Source: Verrucomicrobiota bacterium (GTDB lineage: Bacteria > Verrucomicrobiota > Verrucomicrobiia > Limisphaerales > JADLHS01). Taken from it: a DNA stretch of 64,000 nucleotides. The stretch spans positions 24,381-88,380 of the forward strand of contig JAKQDQ010000117.1 of the NCBI GenBank assembly GCA_029573725.1. Direction: 5' to 3'. Made by a program: the position numbers and the translations under genes. Numbering within the stretch: the first letter of the stretch is position 1; each line of letters starts with the position of its first letter. This document shows, piece after piece, positions 45,608 through 54,514 of the stretch. Below the pieces are notes generated by a model that saw only the letters and a program-made list of their open reading frames with translations, was not told where the DNA came from and did no database searches.

Positions 45608-47668
45608 TCAGGGCGACTGGACCCGATAGAACCGGGCGGCGGCTTCCACTGGGGCGTGAAAGCGGTAGGCCGCGCCGGGAATGTTGGTGGTCAGCACGGC
45701 GGCGAAATTGGTCGTCCAGGGGCCTGTCGGAACGTCCGCCTGCACGAGTTGAAAACTGGCCGCCCGGCTGGTCAAAAAATCCAAGCGGACTTGATTGCCG
45801 ACCAGCACCGGAGTTTGCATCGTAACCGTCAAGGGCGGCGCGGTTGTGGCGGCAACCGGACAGGCCGGCCCCCACGCCAGCGGAAATTCCTGAAAGAGAT
45901 AGGCGCGCACGTCCAGGAGGAAAGCCCCCGGTTGCGGCGGCGTGAAAGTAAAATTTGTTCCTGCGACTATCAGGTTTGTGCTCAGCACCGTTCGCACTTC
46001 CGCGCCCGAAATCGTGATGTCATCCAAATACCAGCCGACGCCAGCGGAAGCACCCGGATAGTAATTTCCGAAACTGAAAGCATAGTTAAAGCGCAACCGG
46101 ACTTCCTGACCGGCGAAAGCTCCCAATCCAAAGGAACGGGTGATGAATGAAGTCTCGCCAGGCTGCCCCGTTCCTGGCTGGGTGTAAAGATCCTGCCAAC
46201 TCAACCCGCGATCATCTGAGATTTGAATTATCGCCACTTGATCGCTTGTGGCGGCACCCAACCGGCTTTTCACGGTGAGCGTGGCCCCGGCCTGTGGCAC
46301 AAATGACTGGTTCAGGGTCAGAAGCTGATCTTTGGCCGGCGACGGGTGCGCTAGATGAAACGAGTAAGCGCCCGTAGCTTTCACGCTCGAATCCTGCACC
46401 GCATAACCCGGGGTGGTATGCACCGTAAAATTCCCCAGACCGGTTTCGGCACCGTCGGTGAAATCGTAGGGCGTCGCCTGGCTCACGCGCCATTCATAGC
46501 CATCCGCCCAGGGCACAGATGTAAAACTGTACGTATTGCCCTGTCCGACGATCGGGGCAGCCGGACCGCTGATGGTGGGGGGGGCGTAATCGCTCCCGGG
46601 CACCTGCGGATCAAACAGCGTGACGGTGTAGGTGAATCCAGTGGTGACGGCACCGTAGTGGATGTTGGTCACCATAACCCAATAGGTGGTGTCGGTCCCA
46701 TTGAACGGCATCTTCGCGCTGGAGCTGGCGTAGTCCAGCTCCATTGGCACCCACACCACGCTATTCTCGCCGATACCCGTTGCATAAGGCTGCACGCTCA
46801 CGGCCACATTCACGCCATTGCTTTTCATGGAAACGGTCGCACCGGAAAGGTTCGCATTGGTCAACGCGAACGACCATTGCGGATAAGCCAGTTGATAGGG
46901 CAAATAACCGGCCGGCGGCCACGCCACGAACGGAGTGCGGGTGGCGGGACGAACGCCGCCGTAGTTCCCATCAAAAACCCAGGTGGCATTGGCGGCCCCA
47001 AACCCGTTGGTGGCCGGCACATCACCGGTGCCCATGATTTGGGTTTGCGGATACAACAGCCAGCGCCGGTGTCCCACCGCTGTGTTGTTCGCCCCAAAAT
47101 CCCAAATGTAGGCCGTAATGGCATCCGGTCCGGCATTGCCAAGGGCCAGGTTGGAGTGGGAGGCGGCATCGGCGGCATCGGCGGTATAACACAGCCAGGA
47201 GCCGTCGGGATAATGACTGAGGGCGTTATTGCGCGACATCACCACCGCCGCCTGTTGCGCGCGGGCGTTGGCCGGTGCATCAAAAGTCACCGTGGCCGGC
47301 ATTCCCGCCATGGCGCGAAACCAGTTGATGCGCCGCAACACTGCCTCCCGATACGTAAGCGAGTTGGTCCCCGGCGTGCAATTGGCCACGTCGGAAGTTG
47401 TTTCCATGGGCACGCCTTCGGAAGCCAGATAAACCGCCTTGTAAAATGAACGCACCTGCTCGCGCGAATTGGCGTCCACAGTAAAACCGCCGGTGACACT
47501 GTAAATTCCGGTGGGCCGCGGCAGGCCGGACAGATCGGCCGGCGCCGGCGGCGGCTCGCCCAAATCCACTTCACTGCGCGCCGCGGGAAGGACTGCGAAC
47601 GTTCCGGCAATCACGCCGGCCAGGATCCAAAGTTGAGTCATTTGGTGCATCGGTTTGTTGTTGCGCAT
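45608..47668 (-). CDS. Secreted CAP (SCP/PR1) domain protein
   Basis: The 686-residue exported protein has a signal peptide (residues about 8-28 of the ATG 47668 form). A CAP-domain region follows with AVLRRINWFRAMAGMP, QQAAVVMSRNNALSHYPD, SNLALG and AVGHRRWLLYPQTQIMG. It continues through an Ig/jelly-roll-like segment and a C-terminal lectin-like SRAASFQLVQADVPTGPW domain common in this phylum. Function is unknown, but it is plausibly involved in surface adhesion or protease-inhibitor-like binding. ATG 47668 avoids the 28-nt overlap with hisA that the longer frame (47722) would make. Confidence 0.8.
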   Translation of the reverse strand: MRNNKPMHQMTQLWILAGVIAGTFAVLPAARSEVDLGEPPPAPADLSGLPRPTGIYSVTGGFTVDANSREQVRSFYKAVYLASEGVPMETTSDVANCTPGTNSLTYREAVLRRINWFRAMAGMPATVTFDAPANARAQQAAVVMSRNNALSHYPDGSWLCYTADAADAASHSNLALGNAGPDAITAYIWDFGANNTAVGHRRWLLYPQTQIMGTGDVPATNGFGAANATWVFDGNYGGVRPATRTPFVAWPPAGYLPYQLAYPQWSFALTNANLSGATVSMKSNGVNVAVSVQPYATGIGENSVVWVPMELDYASSSAKMPFNGTDTTYWVMVTNIHYGAVTTGFTYTVTLFDPQVPGSDYAPPTISGPAAPIVGQGNTYSFTSVPWADGYEWRVSQATPYDFTDGAETGLGNFTVHTTPGYAVQDSSVKATGAYSFHLAHPSPAKDQLLTLNQSFVPQAGATLTVKSRLGAATSDQVAIIQISDDRGLSWQDLYTQPGTGQPGETSFITRSFGLGAFAGQEVRLRFNYAFSFGNYYPGASAGVGWYLDDITISGAEVRTVLSTNLIVAGTNFTFTPPQPGAFLLDVRAYLFQEFPLAWGPACPVAATTAPPLTVTMQTPVLVGNQVRLDFLTSRAASFQLVQADVPTGPWTTNFAAVLTTNIPGAAYRFHAPVEAAARFYRVQSP

Positions 47669-47694
47669 GGTAGGAACCGTTGAACGGGGCGCAA

Positions 47695-48474
47695 TCAAAT
47701 CTTCCGCTGACGGGCCAGCCATTTCTGGTTAAACGCCACCGCATCGGTATAACGGACGCCGCCGCCGCCAAAAATATCCAGTGCCGAGCCGATGGTTAAA
47801 TGCACCCGCCCGCCCCCCAACTCGCTGACCGTGGCCAAATCCGCCAGTGAATTCGCGCCCCCGGCATACGTGACCGGCAACGGCGACCATTCCGCCAGAC
47901 GGGTCACCAACTGGCGATCAATGCCGCGACATAGTCCTTCCACGTCTACGGCGTGAATTAAAAATTCCGCGCAATAGGGCGCAAATTTTTCCAAAGTCGC
48001 CGCCGACAACGCAACGTCGGTAAATTTTTGCCAGCGATCCGTCACCACGAAATACTCACCAGCGCGAAGGCGGCAGCTCAGATCCAGCACCAACCGGGTG
48101 TTGCCGACGCGTTGTTGCAATTCGGCCAAACGCGCCCAATCTACGCGACCGTCGCGAAACACCCAGCTGGTGACAATGACGTGAGAGGCGCCGGCGCTCA
48201 ACCAGTCGGCCGCGTTGGTGGCGTGGACGCCGCCACCAATCTGCAAACCATCAGGGTAGGCGGCGAGCGCGCCGCGTGCTTCCGTTTCATTGCCTGGCCC
48301 CAGCATGATGACGTGGCCGCCGGTCAGACCGTCCCGCCGATAAAGTTCCGCAAACCACGCGGCAGAGCGTGCGGAGACGAAGTTGGTTTGCACGCTGTGG
48401 GGGTCATCGCTCAACGTGCCGCCCACGATTTGGACGACTTTTCCGTTGCGCAGATCAATGCAAGGCCGAAACAC
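47695..48474 (-). CDS. hisA: Eukaryotic-type HisA (5-ProFAR isomerase)
   Basis: The 259-residue protein catalyses the fourth step of histidine biosynthesis, an Amadori rearrangement. It aligns with the eukaryotic/HIS6-type form: FRPCIDLRNGKVVQIVGGTL, VIVTSWVFRDG, LVLDLSCRLRAG, FLIHAVDVEGLCRGID, YAGGANSLADLATV, GSALDIFGGGG. The bacterial form uses different blocks. The TIM-barrel phosphate-binding motifs are intact. It sits between a methyltransferase and the CAP gene, away from other his genes. Confidence 0.9.
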   Translation of the reverse strand: MFRPCIDLRNGKVVQIVGGTLSDDPHSVQTNFVSARSAAWFAELYRRDGLTGGHVIMLGPGNETEARGALAAYPDGLQIGGGVHATNAADWLSAGASHVIVTSWVFRDGRVDWARLAELQQRVGNTRLVLDLSCRLRAGEYFVVTDRWQKFTDVALSAATLEKFAPYCAEFLIHAVDVEGLCRGIDRQLVTRLAEWSPLPVTYAGGANSLADLATVSELGGGRVHLTIGSALDIFGGGGVRYTDAVAFNQKWLARQRKI

Positions 48475-48537
48475 AGGCGAAAACTAAAAGGTCGGGGCCA
48501 ACGTGCCAAGACGCAAAACCGGTGCGCGGGTTGGCGT

Positions 48538-49359
48538 TTACGGCTTAACCGCCACGAGCGCCAGCGCGCCGATGTGCGCGCGTTGGCGCCGGAAAGTGCG
48601 CCGCATGGCCAGCACGCGCCGGCGGACCTCGGGTGTGCGCAGCACGTTGAAACCAAACCGCAGGGCGCGGAAGAATCCTTCGTCTCGAAAGATGCGCAAC
48701 GGTTCGAGCAACAGCATGGGCGCGGTGATTTCCGACTGGATTTGAAATCCGGCCGCCGTGAGCAGCTCCCGCCATTCCCGGACGGTGAGCGCGCGGGTGC
48801 CGACGTGGATGCTGTGCGTCATGGTGCGATTGATGTCCTGCTTGACCTCCAGCGGCAGATCATCCGGCACCAACGTCATCTCGTGAATGCCATACCGTCC
48901 ACCCGACTTAAGCAGCCGGAAGGCCTCTGCCACAATACGCTGTTTTTGATCCGCCCCCTGCATGGTCAGCATGGCCTCGCCATAGACCACCGTGGCGGAT
49001 TGGTCCGGTAATCCGGTCTGCTCCGCGCTGCCCAACTGGCAGCGCTGGGTGGGACCGCGCAAATAACGTTTCACGCGCGCCGCCGCCCGGGGGTCCCGTT
49101 CGACGGCGGTATAACAGGCCGGTGTTTTGCGCAAAGTCATGCGCGCCGTGACGCCCATGCCCGGCGCGAACTCCACCACCGCATCAGCATGCTGAATCGC
49201 CAGCCGCGCCAACATTGCGCGGGAAAGCTCCAGCCCCCCGGGGCGCAGCACACGCTTGCCCATTTTGGCAAGCAACCAGTGCCCCGGCATTTTGCCGGGA
49301 TCAACGGCGGGCGCACCCGCGGTTGCTCCGGCGGTCTCGTCACGCAGGCGATTCATCAT
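48538..49359 (-). CDS. Class I SAM-dependent methyltransferase
   Basis: The 273-residue protein has motif I VVEFAPGMGVTARMTL, GEAMLTMQ and EAFRLLKSGGRYGIHEMTLVPDD, the layout of a UbiE/Coq5- or mycolic-type methyltransferase. ATG 49359 (MMNRLRDE) follows an AGAGGG ribosome-binding site, while the longer frame (to 49578) has unlikely residues. Substrate is unknown. It follows sco in the nirK-nirV-sco run, 124 nt downstream of sco. Confidence 0.85.
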   Translation of the reverse strand: MMNRLRDETAGATAGAPAVDPGKMPGHWLLAKMGKRVLRPGGLELSRAMLARLAIQHADAVVEFAPGMGVTARMTLRKTPACYTAVERDPRAAARVKRYLRGPTQRCQLGSAEQTGLPDQSATVVYGEAMLTMQGADQKQRIVAEAFRLLKSGGRYGIHEMTLVPDDLPLEVKQDINRTMTHSIHVGTRALTVREWRELLTAAGFQIQSEITAPMLLLEPLRIFRDEGFFRALRFGFNVLRTPEVRRRVLAMRRTFRRQRAHIGALALVAVKP

Positions 49360-49483
49360 TTTTCCCTCTTGCACCGTGTGGCCAGTGTAGCCGCCGCCGG
49401 ACGCCTGCACCAGCCTGCAATCAAAACCGGCGTGGCCGGCGCCCCGGGAGAGCGATTCAGTCCGGGCGGACGCAGGGAGCAAA

Positions 49484-50185
49484 TTACTCTGCCCCGTCCG
49501 GTTCCGTCGCCAGCAGTTCCCGCAACTTTTGTACAACGGGTTGGATGTCCTGTCCCAGCCCGGAGAGCTGGTGAACAATTTCGCCCTGGGAGTTGAGCAC
49601 GGTGATCAGGTTCGAATGAGCAAACTGCCCGTTGGCCTCCAGCTTGTATTTCACGCCGAGCAACGCGGCCAGTTCCAGCACATCCGCGTCCACGCCGTGC
49701 AGCAAAGTCCAGTTGGCCGGCAGTTGCCGCAACTTCCGGAACTTGGCCAGGGCTTCCGGCGTGTCCCGCTGCGTATCAAAGGTGACCAGCGTAAAACCGG
49801 TTTTTCCGCGCAACTCCGCCGGCAAGGCAGCTTCAATGCGCGTCAGGTCGTGGACGAGAATCGGACAGGCATACTGGCAACTGGCAAAGAACATCACCAC
49901 CACCTGCGGCCGCCCCTGGAGCGCCGTGAGTTTTATCCGTTGCCCCGTGTCGGTGGTCCACTCCGATTCGACCTGGTAGAGGGAGGCATCACTGAGCGGA
50001 ACGCGTTCCGCCGCCGGAGCAGGTCCGACGCAACAGGCGGGTTTTTCCCGCGGGGTGCCGCAGGCGGTCAACCCCACGGCGCAGAGCAATCCGAGCCCCC
50101 ATGGGCCAGCCCCGATTCCCGGACGCTGTGGCGCGCCGGTGCGGCGCCGCGCCCGTCCGAACAGTCTGCTGGTGATGCTTTTCAT
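49484..50185 (-). CDS. SCO1/SenC copper chaperone family protein
   Basis: The 233-residue protein has a lipoprotein/membrane-anchor start (LGLLCAVGLTACG) and the thioredoxin-fold SCO domain, with copper-binding C-x3-C in SCQYACPIL and the conserved His in FAHSNLITVL. SCO proteins deliver copper to Cu sites, and its position next to nirK suggests maturation of the copper nitrite reductase or an oxidase. ATG 50185 overlaps the TGA of nirV by 4 nt (ATGA), so the pair is coupled. Confidence 0.9.
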   Translation of the reverse strand: MKSITSRLFGRARRRTGAPQRPGIGAGPWGLGLLCAVGLTACGTPREKPACCVGPAPAAERVPLSDASLYQVESEWTTDTGQRIKLTALQGRPQVVVMFFASCQYACPILVHDLTRIEAALPAELRGKTGFTLVTFDTQRDTPEALAKFRKLRQLPANWTLLHGVDADVLELAALLGVKYKLEANGQFAHSNLITVLNSQGEIVHQLSGLGQDIQPVVQKLRELLATEPDGAE

Positions 50186-50973
50186 AAATCTTTGGCACAG
50201 CGGAAACCGAGATTGTGCACACAATAATCCGCCTTCAAACTGCTGCGGAATCCATAGCGCATGAACGCCGCGTAATCGCTGACGTCCCGCGCTTCCAGGG
50301 CACCGCTGCCGCAAAACAATTGCCGATCCAGCCCGGTGTCGCCGCGCGCGTCACCGGTCACCATGGACGTGTTGAAATCCGCCACCCATTCCCACACCAA
50401 TCCGTGCAGGTCGGAGACCCCCCAGTAATTGGTGCGCCCCGCGCCGGCCGGATGCAGTTTTTGCGTGGGGGAAGAATACCATGCCAGCAGGTCGCGACGA
50501 AATTCCGGCTCCGCCCCGCCATCGGCAGTGGTGTAGCCCGCAGCCGCCGTGAGCTCCCATTCCGCCGTGGTCGGCAGCCGTTTGCCGGCCCATTGCGCGT
50601 AGGCCTTGGCGGCAAACCAGGAGACATAGGTCACCGGGGCTTGTGGCGCCGCCTCCGGCCCCAATGTCAAATCCCCCGCCCAGTGTTGCAAATACGTTCC
50701 CCCCGCAAACAGTCGCTTGACCGCGGAGCGCTGCCAACGCGGATTCGCCTGCACAAACCGCAGGAACTCGGCATTGGTCACCGGTCGTTTATCCAGACAA
50801 AACGGTTTGACCCCCACTTCCTTGAAATCCGCCGTTGACCGGAACATCGGTTTGAAGGTTCCGCCGCGGATCCGGACCATTCCCTCCGGCACGGGCGCCC
50901 CGGCAACCGCCAGTCCACCCCACGCCCCGGCGGCCAGCAGCAACCCGAGAGCGATGGGGTGGACAGGTTTCAT
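50182..50973 (-). CDS. nirV: NirV-like SUMF1/formylglycine-generating-enzyme-fold protein
   Basis: The 263-residue protein has a signal peptide (residues 1-24) and the SUMF1 fold: IRGGTFKPMFRS, KRPVTNAEFLRFV, VSWFAAKAYAQWAGKRLPTTAEWEL, GVSDLHGLVWEWVADF, and HNLGFRCAKD. NirV is a SUMF1-domain protein encoded beside nirK in many denitrifiers, with an unproven role in copper nitrite reductase maturation. Formylglycine-generating activity cannot be claimed from the sequence. The start is 17 nt after the nirK stop. Confidence 0.88.
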   Translation of the reverse strand: MKPVHPIALGLLLAAGAWGGLAVAGAPVPEGMVRIRGGTFKPMFRSTADFKEVGVKPFCLDKRPVTNAEFLRFVQANPRWQRSAVKRLFAGGTYLQHWAGDLTLGPEAAPQAPVTYVSWFAAKAYAQWAGKRLPTTAEWELTAAAGYTTADGGAEPEFRRDLLAWYSSPTQKLHPAGAGRTNYWGVSDLHGLVWEWVADFNTSMVTGDARGDTGLDRQLFCGSGALEARDVSDYAAFMRYGFRSSLKADYCVHNLGFRCAKDL

Positions 50974-50990
50974 AACTTCACCAAACCACG

Positions 50991-52514
50991 TTACTCAAAC
51001 TGACTGGTAGTCGTCGGCGGGGCGATCGTGGCGCGGACCCGCTTCACCGCGTCGGCGCTGATGACGCCCCCTTCGTTGCCGAAGCTGTTGCGTACGTAGG
51101 TCAGCACGTTGGCAATCTGGTCGTCCGTCAGATAATTCAATGGAGTCATCACGCCGTTGTATTTTTTGCCGTTGACGACGACTTCGCCGCTGCGGCCGGC
51201 AATCACAATGTGAATGGCCTCGTCATCCGTCATGTTGGCAAAGTAATCCGACTTGGCCAGTGGCGGAATCTGCTCGGGAATGCCCTCACCGTTGGCCTGA
51301 TGGCAAACGAAGCAGGTCTGCATGAAAACGTCCTTGCCCTTGGTCATTTGGATTTCCTTGGTCAGCTTGGCGATCTTGGGATTCTCGCGAATCTCGACCT
51401 CCACCGCCTCCTTAAGCTGGGCCACGCGTTGTTCGGAACCGCTGTCCACCGCCTTGCCCAGGTAAACGGCATCCACTTCCTTGCCCGTGTAAACAATGCT
51501 GTTTTCCGCCCCCTCCACTTTCAGCATGCCGATCGCCCCTTTGTTAAAGGCCCGAAACAGGGAGTGATCCACCAGAATGTACGTGCCCGGAACTTCGACC
51601 TTGAAATCCACGATGGACGCGCCCCCCGCGGGAATCATCGTGGTTTGGACATTGTGCGTCACCTGGCTGCCGCCCTCCTGATAGACGTTGTCAAAAATTT
51701 CGCCAATGACGTGGAACGAGGAAACCAGATTCGGCCCGCCATTGCCAATGAACAAGCGGACCCGTTCACCCACCTTGGCCGTGAGGGCTTTGTCCCCCAC
51801 GAGCGCCCCGACCGAGCCGTTGAACACCACGTAGGGCGGACGTTCATCCACCGCTTTGGCCATGTCGAAGTATTGCAGGCCTTCCTCGGCATATTTGCCC
51901 ATGGTGTAAAATTCCCCCTGCATGACGTAGTATTCACGATCCACCGGCGGCAAACCTTCCTTCGGTTCGACGAGGATCAAACCATACATGCCGTTGGCGA
52001 CATGCATGCCGACCGGGGCGGTGGCGCAGTGATAAACATACAGACCGGGATTCAACGCCTTGAAAGAGAAACGCGACGAGTAGCCCGGTGCGGTAAATGA
52101 GGAGGTGGCCCCGCCGCCCGGTCCGGTCACGGCATGCAGGTCAATATTATGCGGCATCTTGTTGCCCTGATGGTTGTTCAAATAAAATTCCACCTGGTCG
52201 CCCTCGCGGATGCGAATGAAGCTGCCCGGCACATCGCCGCCAAAGGTCCAGAACACATATTCGACCCCGTCCGCTAGCCGCTTGGTGACTTCCCGCACTT
52301 CCAAATGTACCACAACCTTGGTCGCATGCTTGCGGGTAATGGGCGGCGGGACATGGGGCGCTTGCGTCAGCACCGCCTCCTCCTCCCCGGTCACTTCGGG
52401 ATCAATCAGTTTAACACCATTGGCCATGACCTGTTCCTCCGCCGCGCACAGACCACTGGTCATCACGCTGGCGAGTGCGAGCAAACTAAGCTGTTTGAGT
52501 ATATTTCGTTTCAT
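50991..52514 (-). CDS. nirK: Copper nitrite reductase with fused C-terminal cytochrome c (NirK)
   Basis: The 507-residue exported enzyme reduces nitrite to nitric oxide. Type 1 copper ligands are H122, C163, H171 and M176; type 2 ligands are H127, H162 and H317; catalytic D125 and H268 are present. After the two cupredoxin domains (up to about 340) a linker leads to a cytochrome c domain with CFVCH (C401-H405) and a Met ligand in the [13 protein letters not shown] region. The fused haem domain is the electron-donating type found in some CuNiRs. Signal peptide at residues 1-24. First gene of the nirK-nirV-sco unit. Confidence 0.95.
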   Translation of the reverse strand: MKRNILKQLSLLALASVMTSGLCAAEEQVMANGVKLIDPEVTGEEEAVLTQAPHVPPPITRKHATKVVVHLEVREVTKRLADGVEYVFWTFGGDVPGSFIRIREGDQVEFYLNNHQGNKMPHNIDLHAVTGPGGGATSSFTAPGYSSRFSFKALNPGLYVYHCATAPVGMHVANGMYGLILVEPKEGLPPVDREYYVMQGEFYTMGKYAEEGLQYFDMAKAVDERPPYVVFNGSVGALVGDKALTAKVGERVRLFIGNGGPNLVSSFHVIGEIFDNVYQEGGSQVTHNVQTTMIPAGGASIVDFKVEVPGTYILVDHSLFRAFNKGAIGMLKVEGAENSIVYTGKEVDAVYLGKAVDSGSEQRVAQLKEAVEVEIRENPKIAKLTKEIQMTKGKDVFMQTCFVCHQANGEGIPEQIPPLAKSDYFANMTDDEAIHIVIAGRSGEVVVNGKKYNGVMTPLNYLTDDQIANVLTYVRNSFGNEGGVISADAVKRVRATIAPPTTTSQFE

Positions 52515-52853
52515 ATCGTATTTTGTTATGCAGCCGCTCGTTACTGTGAAGCAACACTTATTCTAAGACAATACTAATTTTCACTTTTTCAGAAAAAATT
52601 TGCAGTTAAACCGCCACAAGAGAGGCTTTTACGCGACATAAGCTTTTTACATGTCAACGCGATGCTGGAATAAGCAATTACCGATTCCCTATCCAAAATC
52701 CGAAACCCAAGAATTGGTCTCCGGCAACGGGCGGAGGCGAATTGTTGAGGCCTGTCCGGCTTCGGAATGGAGGATTGCCACCGCGATACCGGAGCGCATC
52801 CGGAAAGGGAAGGTCGCAAATTCGGGCTGAAAAATTTCACGCGTTGGAAAAAC
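52515..52853. promoter_or_regulatory. Upstream region of nirK
   Basis: This 339-bp gap separates nirK from the upstream membrane-protein gene. The 130 bases next to nirK are strongly A+T-rich, in contrast to its surroundings, and probably hold the nirK promoter. I found no perfect FNR/NNR box (TTGAT-N4-ATCAA). A TTGACA hexamer occurs on the minus strand near 52655 with no good -10 at 17 nt. No gene is present. Confidence 0.4.
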
Positions 52854-54302
52854 TCACGGGCTCACGACATGATCGTGCGAAAGAGATTTGATTTCCGGTT
52901 TGAAATAATGAATCAGCACACGAACAAGGTTGATTGCAAACAATCCAACAGCCACGAGCAGCAGGATTGCGCCCACCCGGACGACAAGTTCACTGCCGAG
53001 TAATATTGCCGCCGAGGTGATGAGCAAACTGATCAGAAAAACCATCAGCCCCGAAAATTGCGCCGGTTCAGACACCATCGTGTTGGCTGCGGGGATCCGG
53101 GCGCGTCCGGCATGTGGACAATACACTTCCAACCAGACCAGCAGGGGTAGAATCTTGTGGAGCATGCCAAAAATCGCCAGCGTCACGACACCGAACAACC
53201 CCACGAACCCGTAGACATTTTCCAGCATGCCGTAGAACTGGGTTGGCGGCAGGGCGGGCCAGGCCAACACCACGGCCAGGCCGCCGACGGGCACCAACAG
53301 CCCGAGGGCGACCAGGAAGGACTTCAAGCCCCAATCCAGAGGTGAAGCCGTTCGGGCCTTCAGCATGGCGCGCAATTCCCAGGCAAACACGAACAATCCC
53401 GCGAGAATCACCGCCGTCCAGAGCAGTTTCCACCCGCTGCGCAACGCAATCGACACGGCGGCGCCGCCCACCCCCAGGTTCAGCAAGGCAATGGAGAGCA
53501 GCGCCCGTCGCGAACTTTGGATCCGGGTCAACGCGAACATGGGAATCAGCCGGTAGGACAAGCCGACGATCAACATCAGGAAAAATCCCACCACGCCGAG
53601 ATGCACATGCGCATGCATCAAACTGATGGCGTCAAAGCGCGATACCACCTGGGCGGCAATCCGCAATCCGCCAACCAACTGGCGCACCCCTTCCACGGTG
53701 GCCAGCCCGTCGGTGGCGTCATAGGCGCATTTGGCCGCCGCAACGGACAAGCCCACAAAAACCGTGGCGCCAAACCAGAACCCCGCCGATGCCACCGCGA
53801 ACGCGATGACATTCCATTTGGGCATCCGCCAGAGCGTGCGGGCCAAATTGTAGGCCCACAAGGCCACGCCCAGGGCCAGGCCCGATCCGAAATGGCCAAC
53901 CTGTTTCATATCCCAGACCCGAAACATCCAAATCATGCCGGCGAAACTGATGAGATGAACGACGAACTGCCATTTGGCCAGACGCAGGCTGTACAGCTCC
54001 GTTTCAAACACTAGGGCGGCCAGTTGATAGAGCGTACCCATGATAATGGTGCTGACGAATCCCAGCACCACCAGGTGCGTCGCGGCAATGACAAATTGAT
54101 TGTAATGGTAGGTGGCCAGGAGGGACGGTTGAACCACCATCCACGCCACGGCGATGAACAACGACACCCACCCGGCAACCAGAAAGCACAGGAGCAAACC
54201 AACGCACGGTTGACGCGCGCCCGGCCGGGCGGAACGTTCCCGCCCTGCTGATGCACCCGCCGCCGCCCTTGTTGTGGCCATCAAATTTCGTTCCGGATTC
54301 AC
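52854..54302 (-). CDS. Haem-copper-oxidase-subunit-I-like / NnrS-like membrane protein
   Basis: The 482-residue protein has about twelve transmembrane helices with His-bearing segments ATHLVVLGFVSTIIMGTLYQ and LMHAHVHLGVVGFFLMLIVG, the pattern seen in cbb3-oxidase subunit I-like and NnrS-like proteins. With nirK, nirV and sco immediately downstream, it may be a nitric-oxide-related membrane protein. No clear catalytic set of six His was verified, so oxidase activity is not claimed. GTG 54302 has a strong GGGGGGA ribosome-binding site; ATG 54281 is an alternative. Confidence 0.6.
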   Translation of the reverse strand: MNPERNLMATTRAAAGASAGRERSARPGARQPCVGLLLCFLVAGWVSLFIAVAWMVVQPSLLATYHYNQFVIAATHLVVLGFVSTIIMGTLYQLAALVFETELYSLRLAKWQFVVHLISFAGMIWMFRVWDMKQVGHFGSGLALGVALWAYNLARTLWRMPKWNVIAFAVASAGFWFGATVFVGLSVAAAKCAYDATDGLATVEGVRQLVGGLRIAAQVVSRFDAISLMHAHVHLGVVGFFLMLIVGLSYRLIPMFALTRIQSSRRALLSIALLNLGVGGAAVSIALRSGWKLLWTAVILAGLFVFAWELRAMLKARTASPLDWGLKSFLVALGLLVPVGGLAVVLAWPALPPTQFYGMLENVYGFVGLFGVVTLAIFGMLHKILPLLVWLEVYCPHAGRARIPAANTMVSEPAQFSGLMVFLISLLITSAAILLGSELVVRVGAILLLVAVGLFAINLVRVLIHYFKPEIKSLSHDHVVSP

Positions 54303-54514
54303 TCAATCCCCCCGGGCGTGACACTTTAGAGCAATGCGCCCCTGACGCCAATGTGAATCCGCCGGCAGTGTGTCCAGCGGACCAGGTGGCGTCGCGCCGC
54401 CACGCTCACCGGAGCCGGCCGGGCGCAACCTCCCCGCCGTTGGACCAGGCGTCGCCGTGCTGCGGCTGAGATTAAATGACTGTGCAAGCGTCCAATGCCC
54501 GCTAACATCCGCCG

